DNA of 64,000 nt from Wurfbainia villosa. Taxonomy: Eukaryota; Streptophyta; Magnoliopsida; Zingiberales; Zingiberaceae. Shown here one piece after another: positions 1-11,442 of this stretch. The notes beneath the pieces are model-generated. The model was not told the origin of the DNA and made no database searches. It worked only from the letters and a program-made list of their open reading frames with translations. Where the stretch lies: the NCBI GenBank assembly GCA_025175895.1, contig CM045987.1, positions 38,342,113 to 38,406,112 of the forward strand. Reading direction: 5' to 3'. Made by a program: the position numbers and the translations under genes. Position 1 is the stretch's first letter. Every line of letters begins with the position of its first letter.

Positions 1-505
1 GAAAACCTCGGTGAATTTGTTATCCTCTGCTCAATTTATGGGGAGAGCTTCGATGAAGCTCTATGCAACTTGGGATCATCAGTCAGTGTGATGCCCTATG
101 CATACTATCTGAAGATGGGACTGAATGGGCTCCAACCAGCAAATCTTTGTATTCATATGGGGGATGACTCAGTCAAGGAACCCGTCGGCTTGTTGGCACA
201 CGTGCTTGTGGTGATTGAGGATTTCGTGATACCCATAACTTCATCATACTGGACACAGGACCAGATCTCCAGAATTCCATCAATCTGGGAAGACCATTTC
301 TAGTGACTGCGGGGGCGTGTATAGATGTGAAGGCACACTAGATCTCCCTAGAGGTAGATGGGGAGATCATCCTCTTCAGCCTTTCGGAGGACAGAGGCCC
401 CTACCTCGATGCCTTCATGTTTAGCAGAATGAAGCCGGAACCACCTGATGAAGCTTCCGAGATGGATGAATGGAGGTTCACTAAACCTCCAGAGCCAAGT
501 TGATA
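1..505 (+). pseudogene. Athila-type Ty3/gypsy protease remnant
   Basis: Reading is open from base 1 to 303 and matches the retropepsin-like region of plant Athila/Tat elements: L-C-N-L-G-S-S-V-S-V-M-P, where the family normally has D-L-G-A-S. The catalytic Asp is therefore Asn. After a frameshift near 270-300 the reading continues in another frame (L-G-R-P-F-L, then I-S-L-E-V-D-G-E) with an in-frame TAG near 340 and stops near 500. Protease would process the Gag-Pol polyprotein; this copy cannot. It is cut by the window edge, so Gag upstream is not visible. The family call rests on motif recognition only. Confidence 0.72.
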
Positions 506-1007
506 GTGGAGTGTGGTCGAGCTAAACAACCTTAAACAAAGCTCTTCTTGGGAGGCAACCCAAGTTTAGTTTTAGATTTCTCTTTGATTGTATTGCATGC
601 ATTTATTTAATTTTATTTTTAATTTCTATCCCATTTAGACTTAGGACTAGAAAAGAACTTTGCTAGGCAAAAATAAAATCCATGTTAACCTACAAGGCAA
701 AGTGTATGAGGAAATTCAGACCATAATGCAAAACGGGGAGAAAAATAGGGACACACGTTCTGGCCCTGTGTTTTTCCATGGTCGTGCCCGACTGACCCAA
801 GGCACACATGGCCTGGCTGTGTGTTTTCACATGGCCTAGCCATGTGTTTTCACACGACCATGTCACGCAAGGTTAAAAGGGGCGAGCCATGTGTTTTCAC
901 CCCATTTGCGCTGTGTGCTTCGAGTGCTCTTGCCCTAGCCATGTGGTTTCATCTTCCCCACTATCTAGAAGCACTTCTAACCTCAAAGGAAGGAAAAGGA
1001 AGCTAGG
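506..1007 (+). other. Athila non-coding spacer
   Basis: There is no credible reading frame. The spacer begins with the 'ggaggcaacccaag' box common downstream of reading frames in Athila/Tat-type elements. It then has about four imperfect copies of a 'catgtgttttcac' motif between 770 and 900. It separates the protease remnant from the Athila ORF1-like gene, where RT, RNase H and integrase would be expected in a complete element. Confidence 0.55.
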
Positions 1008-1611
1008 ATGAGGAGGACCAAGCATGTAACACCTCGATCTGGCGCTTCGGAGCGACAAACAAGGAGAGCCGACACCCCTCAAGCTCCAGAGGAGGGCAAC
1101 GCCCTACCCACTCTTCTTTTTTGCAATAATGAACATAGAGATAGATATAATATGCTTTCTACTCGTAAACTCACTGCTACTAGGTACTTAGATGAAGATT
1201 TGCTAGAGTCTTTAGGGTTGTTGGGTGATATTCAAGCCCTATTTGCAAAAATGGGGTGGGAAGAGATGATGAGAATAAGGCACCCAACCTACCCTAGGAT
1301 AGTTTTAGAATTTTTGAGTTCTTTAGAGGCGGAAATTTTAACAGGTAGAGAGAGCGAAAGGGTAGGATAACTTTTAGGATTTTTAACATTGAGCAAGAAT
1401 GGACCCTTCACCAATGGAATTCATTCTTTGGCTTGCCGAGTGGGGGAGGAAGAAGAATCCCTATTGGGTTCAATGCTCGGGTATTTTGGACCGAGTTGAC
1501 AGGGGAGCATGCTTATAACCCTTCCAGGGCAAAAGCGTCGCGCCTCCAAAACTCCGTCTTCTGATACCTCCACCGCATCATGGCCAATACTATATTTGGT
1601 CATGGAGAGAG
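1008..1611 (+). pseudogene. Athila ORF1-like protein, first half
   Basis: The 1008-1370 frame gives a 120-residue protein whose second half (R-Y-L-D-E-D-L-L-E-S-L-G-L, then H-P-T-Y-P-R-I-V-L-E-F-L) fits the ATHILA ORF-1 protein family (Pfam PF03078). After a frameshift near 1350-1370 the match goes on (F-N-I-E-Q-E-W-T-L) with a stop near 1560, up to the insertion point of copia A at 1611. The family then resumes at 20516. The role of this protein is not settled; in Athila elements it lies in the region often called env-like. It is broken by at least one frameshift, one stop and the 18.9-kb insertion. Confidence 0.68.
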
Positions 1612-1956
1612 TGTTAGTAATATATGAGAGATGTCCTAAGGCAATCGCCTTATGTTTGAACCATTTATATGATAAATGAAGATTCACTATTTGAGCATAC
1701 ATGTTTTCATGTATTTGATTAGATCTTAAACTCATTTACTGAATGTCCACGCTACGATTCACAACATGAGAGAATTTTTGATTTGATCACAACTAGTGAG
1801 TAACTCTACATGTGTAATTGTGATGTATCGAAATTATCCCTAGTCGATGAATTGATGGATTTGGACACCATCGATTCAGTCGAGACTAGCACGAGGCATA
1901 CTCCTTGGTGTATCCAAGCAGCTAATTCTCACTGGCTGGAGACATTGTGATGTTCG
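1612..1956 (+). repeat. 5' LTR of copia A, first part
   Basis: This is the first 345 bp of A's 5' LTR, starting TGTTAGTAATATATGAG as in 1957, 9217 and 18297. It stops at the B insertion, and the rest of the LTR is at 11443-13123. The duplicated target is GTTCG (1952-1956) against GTCCG (11443-11447), one mismatch. Confidence 0.93.
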
Positions 1957-4179
1957 TGTTAGTAATATATGAGAGATGTCCTAAGGCAATCGCCTTATGT
2001 ATGAACCATTTATATGATAAATGAAGATTCACTATTTGAGTATACATGTTTTATGTATTTGATTGGATCTTAAACTCATTTATCGAATGTCCACGATACG
2101 ATTCACAAGATGAGAGAATTTGTGATTGGATCACAACTAGTGAGTATCTCTACATGTGTAATTGTGATGTATCGAATTATCCTAGTCGATGAATTGATGG
2201 ATTTGGACACCATCAATTCCGAGACTAGCACGAGGTATACTCCTTGGTGTATCCAAGCGGTGATTCTCACCGGCTGGAGACATTGTGATGTCCGGAGTTA
2301 ATCGTGGATGCTAGTTATGGTAACTAGTTCATTGGAGTGACCAGCCGTAAGACTTCATATGGTTCTCTGCATATATAGATATGTCAATGAAGTTCTTACT
2401 GTGGCTTAAGTGCGATGTTCCTTTGACTTGCGGTATTCAAGTCATCTTGATCATGGAGACTTATGCTTTGACATCTTAAGCAAACATCTCCGAGGAGATG
2501 TGGACCCGGGATGATTGGGTATAAGTCGAAGTGATCGAAGGTGTTTGAATAGCCTATAAAGGATTCACCACTCCTTGCGAGGAGATGTATACCCATGGCC
2601 TCTCGTCGGATTGTTACTAAAGTCTTTGGCCAAAGCATTACATGTTTAGAGTAAGGTACTCTTCGATACATGTGGAGTAACTAGAATCCGTAGGACGAGG
2701 AAATGATACTTGGGCTAGGTGTGACGTAGTCAGCCTAGTGGGGACTGACACTATAGACAATGTCCTGAACCAAGTGGGTATAAGATGAGTGAAGGGAATG
2801 GGGCACGATTCATTCGAGCTACTGAAGGGTTTCAGAAATAGTTCTGGATCAACCGTTGATCTTTTCGGTTAATTGGGGATCATGATGTACTACTAGGTGC
2901 CACTCATGATCGTTCTATAATTAATGGTTAATTATAGACGACCAACATAAACCGAGAACCTATTTGGTCACACGCACAACGAGCGTAATCCAAAGGATTT
3001 AAAATGAGCTTGAGAATGGGATTCTCAGACCGAGAGAAACTAGGTTTGGTTGGACCAAACATAAAGCGAGCATGAAATCGTTTCAGTCGCAATGGAAGCG
3101 TGGATGGGCCGTGTCTTATGAAGACATAATGGATGAACCAAAATGGTTTGGTTCTAATCCACTGGAGGAGAATAAACCAAAGGGTTTGGTTTATTTTAAA
3201 CGAATGAACCAACAGTTGGTTCGGTTCGTTTTAACTTAAAATAAACCATCATGGTTTGGTTTATTTTAACTTATCTTAATGGAGCGGGTTAACGGGCTTT
3301 ATGGATATGATCCATTAACCATTAAGAGAATTAGTTCTCTATAAAAGAGGGCTTAAGGGATTGTTAAGCCCTAACTAATCCAAACCCTAGTTGGAGTTGC
3401 CGCCCAACCTAGAGTTGCCGCCCAACCTAGGTGTGCCGTCCAAGCTCCTTGGCCGCCCATCCCCTTGTGCCGGCGTCCGGCTCCTTGCCGGCGACCAAGC
3501 TTCAGCCGGTGATCCTTCGGCGACCCTTCGGTGATCTTCCTAGGCCTCGGCGAAAAGGTGAGCACTTGGCTTCCTTGTTTTGGCCGGCGCCTACTCCTCC
3601 ACCAAGCTGTCCAGTTTTCTGGACAGCTTCTTCTCCTCTCGTCGGAGCGTCGTTTGGACGATGGTTAGAACTCCGACAGTGGATAACTTACCGGGGATTC
3701 GATCTCCTGTAATCCTCTGAGGTGGAGGACGAAGGATTCGTCAATCGGTTGACGAATACCTCTCCGGAGAAGCGAGTTTTGAGGACTCGTTTTGGATCCG
3801 AATTTGGATTCGGATCGTGATCATCTCTCAATCACGTCGTCTTCAACACGAGGCTAGTAACCCATACGAAGACGAAGCTCGTGGCTTAGTGAAGTCATCC
3901 CGAGGAACTCGGCGTGGATACGGATAGAGACGATTCTAGCGAGGATCGTTCCGGTTGATGCCGTTCCCGCTACACGTCATACGAAAGGTATAACGTAGAT
4001 AAATTTCCTTTTATTGCAAATTTAAATTTACGGTTATGTCTACACTTGTTGTAATTTGCATGCGTGTGTTGTGTGTGTTGTAATAAATAGGAGTATTTAT
4101 TATTTTTATTGCTTCCGCTGTGTTCATGTTTACGAAACATGATCGAACACACACACGCCGCGGTGCCGGAAACCCAACA
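1957..4179 (+). repeat. 5' LTR of copia B
   Basis: The 2223-bp LTR runs from TGTTAG to CCAACA. A TATA box (TATAAAA, 3340-3346) lies where a U3/R border would be expected. Upstream of it are several direct copies of a 'ggtttggttyatttta' motif (3140-3270). It is near-identical to 9217-11442 over most of its length, but the first 350 bp differ at roughly twenty positions. Confidence 0.93.
3340..3346 (+). promoter_or_regulatory. Candidate TATA box of copia B 5' LTR
   Basis: TATAAAA in an otherwise AT-poor stretch, followed by a CT- and G-rich tract. The same box sits at the same LTR position at 10603-10609, 12492-12498 and 19686-19692. Confidence 0.6.
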
Positions 4180-4180
4180 G

Positions 4181-4192
4181 TGGTATCAGAGC
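4181..4192 (+). promoter_or_regulatory. Primer-binding site of copia B
   Basis: TGGTATCAGAGC lies one base after the LTR end and is complementary to the 3' end of plant initiator tRNA-Met, the usual copia primer for minus-strand DNA synthesis. Confidence 0.93.
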
Positions 4193-5457
4193 CCAGGTTG
4201 TATTTCGACATAATCGTAAAAATCGTTTTGCGATAGTCATAATGTATTTCTGGAAATTTTCTAATTTTGGAAATTTAGAAGTATTTATGGAAATTTTTCA
4301 ATTTTGGAAAGTCTAGAAGTATTTATGGAAATCTTCCACTTTTGGAAAGTTGGAAGTATTTATGGAAATTGATATTTTCCATAAATAAAATATTTGATTA
4401 GATTCTGGAAATTTGTTTCCTAATTTAATCATGATTTGATTTGGGAAATCAAATCTTTAAATATTTTATTTCCATAAGTAGTTTTAATGATTTAGGAAAT
4501 TGGTTTCCTAAATAGATTTTCCTTAATCAAATAATTCCATGAATAAAATATGTGATTAGATTTGGAAATTTGTTTCCTAATTTAATTATGATTTGATTTG
4601 GAGAATCAAATCTTAAACATATTTTATTTCCATAAATAGTTATGACATATAAGGAAATATATACATGACATAATTGTATGCCATGTAATTGCATTAGATG
4701 CATAACATTATGCCATGCGTGTCGTGACATGTAGATGTATGTCATGTATGCCATGCCATGTAGATAATAGTTATTTGCATGCAAAGAGGATGAGACATAA
4801 AAACCCTTAAACAATATTAAAGCTTACACCTTCCATTAATATGGTTAGAACCATAGTTCCGTTTCTTGTTTGGGTTGTTGGACTCTCTCCAAGCCCGGCT
4901 CGAACCCGAATATGTTCAAACCATAGAATAGTTTAATACTAATATGGTAAGAGTCAGAGGTCAATCGTTAGCTTTGGTTGTTGGACTCTCTCCAAGATGG
5001 GCTAATTGGTTGAATGCGCTCTAACCATATTAAAACTATTTCCCGATTAATGGGTTGGCTTTAACCTGGAGCATCGGCTTGTTGGACTATCTCCAAGGTC
5101 GATGTAAAGGGAGGTGAAGTTGGGTGCTATGCATATGATGCATACTTGTTAATGTGTTAACAACCCGATGTATGTGTTAACATTCAATTAGTTGATAGCA
5201 CATTGTGATAGTTGCATATACGTGATATGCAATCGGTATAGTTGATACCTACCATCGTAGTTATGAATGGCTTGTTGGACTCTCTCCAAGGTTGTTCATA
5301 ACTATGATGGATATCAGCCCATTCGGAGATGGACCTACGATCTCCCGAAGTGATTTTGGGGTTTTTGAAATTCGAAAAAAGAATGGGATTTATAAATGTA
5401 TATTGATGCATTTTTAAAAATCATTTTCTCATATATGCTCATTTTGTATTTCTAAGA
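4193..5457 (+). other. Untranslated leader of copia B with four hairpins
   Basis: This is 1.26 kb of AT-rich leader without a reading frame. The first third holds repeated 'tatggaaat' phrases, followed by copies of 'atgccatg'. The last third holds four copies of the hairpin TTGGA-CTCTC-TCCAA (4878-4892, 4981-4995, 5082-5096, 5275-5289; the third loop is CTATC). Outer arms can pair around at least two of them: 4940-4953 with 5019-5032, and 5251-5267 with 5295-5310. Leaders of LTR elements hold dimerisation and packaging signals, so this is a candidate for one. Confidence 0.6.
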
Positions 5458-6090
5458 TTGATCATGATGTCTTTGAATTTGCTTTCCATTTTGGATTCGA
5501 ATAAATTGACTGGGCCGAGCTTCATGGACTGGCTTAGAAGCTTGAGAATTGTTCTCAAGGTTGAAAAGCTTGCAAATGTCCTCGAAGTGCCTCTTCCCGC
5601 CCGTCCTAGTGACGATGCAACTCTGGACCAATTGTTGGCCTATCAGAAACATGTGAGTGATTCTGAACAAATGAGTTGCATCATGCTAGCCGCGATGGAA
5701 CCCAAGCTACGAAAGCAGCATGAGCATATGGATGCTCATATCGTAGTCCTTCATCTTTGTGAGTTGGTTGATGAGCAAGTGAGATTCAAAGGTTCAAGTC
5801 TCAAAGCTCCTCTTCACCTCGAGATGCTAGAAGGTTCATCGTGTCGCTCAATATGTCAAGACTGTGGAGTATCTCGAGAAGCATGAGCAGGGACGGTGCT
5901 ATTAGTTGATTCCTCAAGAAAGGTTCTAAGAGGAAGTCAAAGGAACAAAGGAAGGGAAAGAAGAGAAAGGCTAAGAAGGTAGAACTAGCACAAAGGAAAC
6001 TTGCCATCATTATGGCAAGGAGAGCCATTTATGAAGAAAGTGCAAGATTTATCTTGAGTCCGTGAAGAAGGATAAGGCATCGATGTCCCA
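5458..6090 (+). pseudogene. Copia B gag remnant
   Basis: The open frame 5458-5886 gives the Gag N-terminal part (N-K-L-T-G-P-S-F-M-D-W-L, then L-R-I-V-L-K-V-E-K). Compared with the A copy, frameshifts begin near 5800, and about 90 codons of the Gag middle are missing between 5850 and 5910. The lysine-rich stretch and zinc knuckle follow in another frame near 5940-6040. The knuckle reads C-H-H-Y-G-K-E-S-H, so the second Cys and the Gly before His are lost. Gag packages element RNA; this copy would be non-functional. Confidence 0.8.
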
Positions 6091-6670
6091 TCTTCTTCGT
6101 AAATCTTCTTTATTGATTGTCATTCTATTTCCTCAAACACTTGGGTATTTGATACTCGGTGTGGCTCACATATATGTAATGACATACATGGGCTAAGGAA
6201 TAGAAGAAGACTCCAAGGGAGAGTCAAATTTACGTGTTGGGAATGGAGCAAAGGTTGCCGCACTCGCCATCGGAACGCATTTGTTGGAAACTCCTGTAGA
6301 CTTGTCTTAGAATCGACAATTGCTTTTATGTTCCTTCGCTGATAAAGAACATCATTTCTATTTCTTGTTTAAATAGAAATGGGTACCATTTGACTTTTAG
6401 TAACAATTGTTGTTACATAACTTTGAATGGAGTTCTTATGGGACCGGAACTTTAAGCAATGGTGTTTATACGCTGGACGATCCAAAGGACATTTTCAATA
6501 TCGAAGCGAGCAACAAGCGTGCTCGAAAAGATAATTAATTAGACTCCTACATGTATTGTCGTCTTGGCCATGTAAGCAAGAAACGCATGTCTGAATTACA
6601 CCGATGTGGAATTCTGGAATCATTTGAATAGGATTCATACGATACATGCGAATCATGCTTAAAAGGCAAG
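6091..6670 (+). pseudogene. Copia B protease and GAG-pre-integrase remnant
   Basis: The protease region shows W-V-F-D-T-R at 6139-6159, where the active site should be D-T-G. The pre-integrase segment (R-L-G-H-V-S-K-K-R-M-S-E-L-H) is read at 6560-6625 and is followed by a C-x2-C pair near 6648-6660. Several frameshifts and an in-frame TAG near 6630 are visible when compared with the A copy at 15200-15790. Confidence 0.75.
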
Positions 6671-7462
6671 ATGACTAAGTTACCTTTTACTGGAAAAGGT
6701 GAACGAGTGGGAGAGTTACTAGGTCTAATACATACTGATGTATGTGGACCTATGTCAACTCAAGCATTAGGAGGCTATAGCTACTTCATTACCTTCACCG
6801 ATGATCACTCACGGTTTGGGTATGTGTTCTTGATGAAACACAAGTCCAAGCCTTGAAAGGTTCAAAGAATTCAGAAATGAAGTAGAGAAACAACATGACA
6901 AGAGTATTAAAATACTTCGATCGGATCGAGGTGGTGAATACTTAAGTCAAGAGTTTCTTGATTATCTAAGAGACAATGGCATATTGTCTCAATGGACTCC
7001 GCCCTATACACCACAAAGATAATGGTGTATCCGAGAGGCGAATCGACCTTGTTGGACATGGTCGTCAATGATGAATCATGCAACTCTTCCCAAGTCCTTT
7101 TGGGGTTATGACTGCATACTGTTTACTTGTTAAATGTAATGCCTACCAAGGTAGTCTCAACTACTCTATAAACCTTCGAGATGGCCATTTGAAAAACAAG
7201 AAGAAGAACCTCATGTATAGCACTTGAAGATATGGGATTGTCTGCTTATGTGAAGCGGTGTATCGACAAATTGGATGCTAAGTCGATAAATGTCTATTTA
7301 TTGGATACCCTAAGGAAACAAGGGGTTACCAATTCTATCATCTGTGGAACAAAAGGTGTTTGTTTCAAGGCATCTTTGTGTTTCTAGAGAAAGAGTTTCT
7401 CTTGCAAGAAAGCAGTGGGAGTGTCGTCGAGCTTGAGGAGGCTCGAGAGACTCAAATAGACA
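6671..7462 (+). pseudogene. Copia B integrase remnant
   Basis: The core starts well (H-T-D-V-C-G-P-M, then F-T-D-D-H-S-R-F-G-Y in 6671-6856) and gives the first two catalytic Asp. A frameshift near 6850 precedes the third residue in S-D-R-G-G-E-Y-L (about 6919-6945). After 7020 the reading is broken in all frames, so the integrase C-terminus and the link to RT are lost. Integrase would insert the cDNA into the genome. Confidence 0.8.
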
Positions 7463-9196
7463 TTGATGAGATACAGTGAAGCACAACTGGCAACTCATAG
7501 TGATGAGCAATCGGCTGGACCTATTGTAACACCACATCTTCGTAGATCTGGTAGAACACGCAATATTCCTGAGAGATATGGATTTCTCGTAAGTGAATCG
7601 AACGACGTGTTACTCATTGATGATGAGGAGCCTGCCAGTTATGAAGAAGTGCTGACAAGTTCAGAAAGGGATAAGTGGCTTGGTGCCATGAAGTCGGAAA
7701 TGGATTCCATGTATGAAATCCAAGTTTGGAACTTGGTTGACCCACCTGAAGGGATAAAGCCTATAGGGTGCAAGTGGGTTTTCAAGAAGAAAACCGACAT
7801 GGATGGTAATGTGATTACCTATAAGGCTAGATTGGTGGCAAAAGGATATCGTCAAAAACAAGGTGTTGATTATGACGAAACCTATTCGCCTGTAGCTATG
7901 CTTAAATCCATTCGGATGCTCCTGGCCATAGCGGCTCATTATGATTATGAGATATGGCAGATGGATGTGAAAACAACTTTCCTTAATGGAAACCTGCTCG
8001 AGGATGTGTATATGATACAGCCTGAGGGTTTCACATCGGTTGATAAGACCAAGGTATGCAAATTGCGACGGTCCATTTATGGATTGAAGCAAGCATCCAG
8101 GAGCTGAAATATCCGTTTTGATGAGACAATCAAAAGGTTTGATTTCTCACAAAATCCAGACAAACCTTGTGTGTACAAGAAGGTTAGTGGGAGTGTAGTC
8201 GTATTCCTAGTATTGTATGTCGATGACATACTACTTATAGGAAACGATGTTTCAATCTTACAGTCAGTGAAGGTTTGGTTATCCAAGACATTCTCCATGA
8301 AAGACCTGAGAGAAGCAACCTACATCCTCGGGATTAAGATCTATAGAGATAGATCGAAACGATTGCTTGGTCTTTCGCAGTTTACATATATAGACCGAGT
8401 GCTAAAGAGGTTCAGCATGTCGGAATCCAAGAAAGGTTTCCTACCCATCAGGCATGGGGTACACCTTTCGAAGTCTATGTGTCCGCGCACAGAAGACGAG
8501 AGGATTTGCATGAGTAAGATTCTCTATGCATCCGCAATAGGATCTATCATGTATGCTATGTTATGTATGAGGCTCGATGTATCGTATGCTCTGAGTGTCA
8601 CGAGCAGATACAAGTCCGATCCAGGAATGGATCATTGGGCGGCTGTTAAGACAATCCTTAAGTACTTGAGAAGAACTAAGGATGTGTTCCTAATATATGG
8701 AGAAGGGGACATGGTGATACGCAGGTATACGGATGCCAGCTACCAGACAGACAAGGATGATTCCAGGTCTCAGTCTGGATACGTGTTCACCTTGAATGGG
8801 GGCGCAGTGAGTTGGAAAAGTTCCAAACAAGAGACTATAGCGGATTCTACCACTGAGGCAGAATACATTGCAGCTTCGGAAGCAGCAAAGGAAGCGGTTT
8901 GGATCAAAAAGTTCGTTCATGAACTTGGTGTGATTCCGGCCATTGTTGAAGCAATACCGGTCTACTGCGACAATAATGGAGCAATTGCACAGGCGAAAGA
9001 GCCAAGGTCTCATCAGCGATCCAAACATGTGCTTCGTCGCTATCATCTTATCAGAGAGATCATCAGTAGGAACGAAATACAAATCGAGAAAATTCCCACT
9101 GAAAGGAACTTAGCGGATCCTTTGACTAAGGCATTACCTCAAAGTAAGTTTGAGGGTCATGTTCGAGCTTATGGAATTGGATACTGTAGCGATTGA
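7463..9196 (+). pseudogene. Copia B reverse transcriptase and RNase H, one stop
   Basis: A single frame runs from 7463 to 9196 and is interrupted by one TGA at 8105-8107, at a position that reads TGG (Trp) in A. Features in order: R-S-G-R-T-R near 7540; the RT fingers (K-W-V-F-K-K-K); Q-M-D-V-K-T-T-F-L-N-G; Y-G-L-K-Q-A-S-R-S; the catalytic Y-V-D-D at 8216-8227; then RNase H with T-D-A-S, a Glu in T-E-A-E-Y and C-D-N-N-G-A; and the end signature N-L-A-D-P-L-T-K-A-L. It is the best-preserved pol segment in the window. The function would be cDNA synthesis and RNA template removal. Confidence 0.9.
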
Positions 9197-9205
9197 CATT
9201 AGGCC

Positions 9206-9216
9206 AAGTGGGAGTC
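9206..9216 (+). promoter_or_regulatory. Polypurine tract of copia B
   Basis: AAGTGGGAGTC lies directly upstream of the 3' LTR. It is the expected primer for plus-strand DNA synthesis. The A copy has the same tract before 18297. Confidence 0.75.
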
Positions 9217-11442
9217 TGTTAGTAATATATGAGAGATGTCCTAAGACAATCGCCTTATGTATGAACCATTTATATGATAAATGAAGATTCACTATTTGAG
9301 TATACATATTTTATGTATTTGATTGGATCTTAAACTCATTTACTGAATGTCCACGATACGATTCACAGCATGAGAGAATTTGTGATTGGATCACAACTAG
9401 TGAGTATCTCTACATGTGTAACTGTGATGTATCGGAATTATCCCTAGTCGATGAATTGATGAATTTGGACACCATCAATTCTGTCAAGACTAGCACGAGG
9501 TATACTCCTTGGTATAACCAAGCAGCTGATTCCCACTGGCTGGAGACATAGTGATGTCCCGAGTTAATCGTGGATGCTAGTTATGGTAACTAATTCATTG
9601 GAGTGACCAGTCGTAAGACTTCATATGGTTCTCTGCATATACAGATATGTCAATGAAGTTCTTACTGTGGCTTAAGTGCGATGTTCCTTTGACTTGCGGT
9701 ATTCAAGTCATCTTGATCATAGAGACTTATGCTTTGACATCTTAAGCAAGCATCTCTAAGGAGATGTAGACCCGGGATGATTGGGTATAAGTCGAAGTGA
9801 TCGAAGGTGTTTGAATAGCCTATAAAGGATTCACCACTCCTTGCGAGGAGATGTATACCCATGGCCTCTCGTCGGATTGTTACTAAAGTCTTTGGCCAAA
9901 GCATTACATGTTTAGAGTAAGGTACTCTTGGATACATGTGGAGTAACTAGAATCCGTAGGACGAGGAAATGATACTTGGGCTAGGTGTGACGTAGTCAGC
10001 CTAGTGGGGACTGACACTATAGACCATGTCCTGAACCAAGTGGGTATAAGATGAGTGAAGGGAATGGGGCACGATTCATTCGAGCTACTGAAGGGTTTCA
10101 GAAATAGTTCTGGATCAACCGTTGATCTTTTCGGTTAATTGGGGATCATGATGTACTACTAGGTGCCACTCATGATCGTTCTATAATTAATGGTTAATTA
10201 TAGGCGGCCAACATAAACCGAGAACCTATTTGGTCACACACGCGAGCGTAATCCAAAGGATTTAAAACGAGCTTGAGAATGGGATTCTCAGACCGAGAGA
10301 AACTAGGTTTGGTTGGACCAAACATAAAGCGAGCATGAAATCGTTTCAGCCGCAATGGAAGCGTGGATGGGCCGTGTCTTATGAAGACATAATGGATGAA
10401 CCAAAATGGTTTGGTTCTAATCCAATGGAGGAGAATAAACCAAAGGGTTTGGTTTATTTTAAATCAATGAACCAAAAGTTGGTTCGGTTCGTTTTAACTT
10501 AAAATAAACCATCATGGTTTGGTTTATTTTAACTTATCTTAATGGAGCGGGTTAACGGGCTTTATGGATATGATCCATTAACCATTAAGAGAATTAGTTC
10601 TCTATAAAAGAGGGCTTAAGGGATTGTTAAGCCCTAACTAATCCAAACCCTAGTTGGAGTTGCCGCCCAACCTAGAGTTGCCGCCCAACCTAGGTGTGCC
10701 GCCCAAGCTCCTTGGCCGCCCAACCCCTTGTGCCGGCATCCAGCTCCTTGCCGGTGACCAAGCTTCAGCCGGTGATCCTCCGGCGACCCTCCAGTGATCT
10801 TCCTAGGCCTCGACGAAAAGGTGAGCACTTGGCTTCCTTGTTTTGGCCGGCGCCTACTCCTCCACCAAGCTCTCCAGTTTTCTGGACAGCTTCTTCTCCT
10901 CTCGTCGGAGCGTCGTTTGGATGACGGTTAGAGCTCCGACAGCGGATAACTTACCGGGGATTCGATCTCCGGTAATCCTCTGAGGTGGAGGACGAAGGAT
11001 TCATCAATCGGTTGACGAATACCTCTCCGGAGAAGCGAGTTTTGAGGACTCGTTTTGGATCCGAATTTGGATTCGGATCGTGATCATCTCTCGATCACGT
11101 CGTCTTCAACACGAGGCTAGTAACCCATACAAAGACGAAGCTCGTGGCTTAGTGAAGTCATCCCGAGGAACTCGGCGTGGATACGGATAGAGACGATTCT
11201 AGCGAGGATCATTCCGGATGATGCCGTTCCCGCTACACGTCATACGAAAGGTATAACGTAGATAAATTTCCTTTTATTGCAAATTTAAATTTACGGTTAT
11301 GTCTACACTTGTTGTAATATGCATGCGTGTGTTGTGTGTGTTGTAATAAATAGGAGTATTTATTATTTTTATTGCTTCCGCTGTGTTCATGTTTACGAAA
11401 CATGATCGAACACACACACGCCGCGGTGCCGGAAACCCAACA
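9217..11442 (+). repeat. 3' LTR of copia B
   Basis: The 2226-bp LTR has the same ends as 1957-4179 and a TATA box at 10603-10609. After 11442 the sequence returns to the interrupted LTR of element A. Confidence 0.93.

Larger units (their letters stand above)
1957..11442 (+). mobile_element. Ty1/copia retrotransposon B nested in A's 5' LTR
   Basis: This is a complete 9.49-kb element of the same family as A: LTRs 1957-4179 and 9217-11442 (2223 and 2226 bp), PBS at 4181, and polypurine tract ending at 9216. Its insertion into A's LTR is shown by the LTR sequence resuming at 11443 and by the near-matching 5-bp TSD. The coding region has many stops and frameshifts, except that the RT-RNase H frame has one visible stop. 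Confidence 0.93.

Noticed and set aside
70..303. Possible host aspartic protease gene
   Set aside because: The motif and downstream L-G-R-P-F-L segment are those of Athila-type elements, reading begins at the window edge, and it is followed by retroelement sequence.
9662..9937. 91-residue minus-strand frame repeated at 2396, 11549 and 18794
   Set aside because: It recurs only because the LTR is present four times. It is antisense to the LTR, carries no domain, and is in the U3 part.
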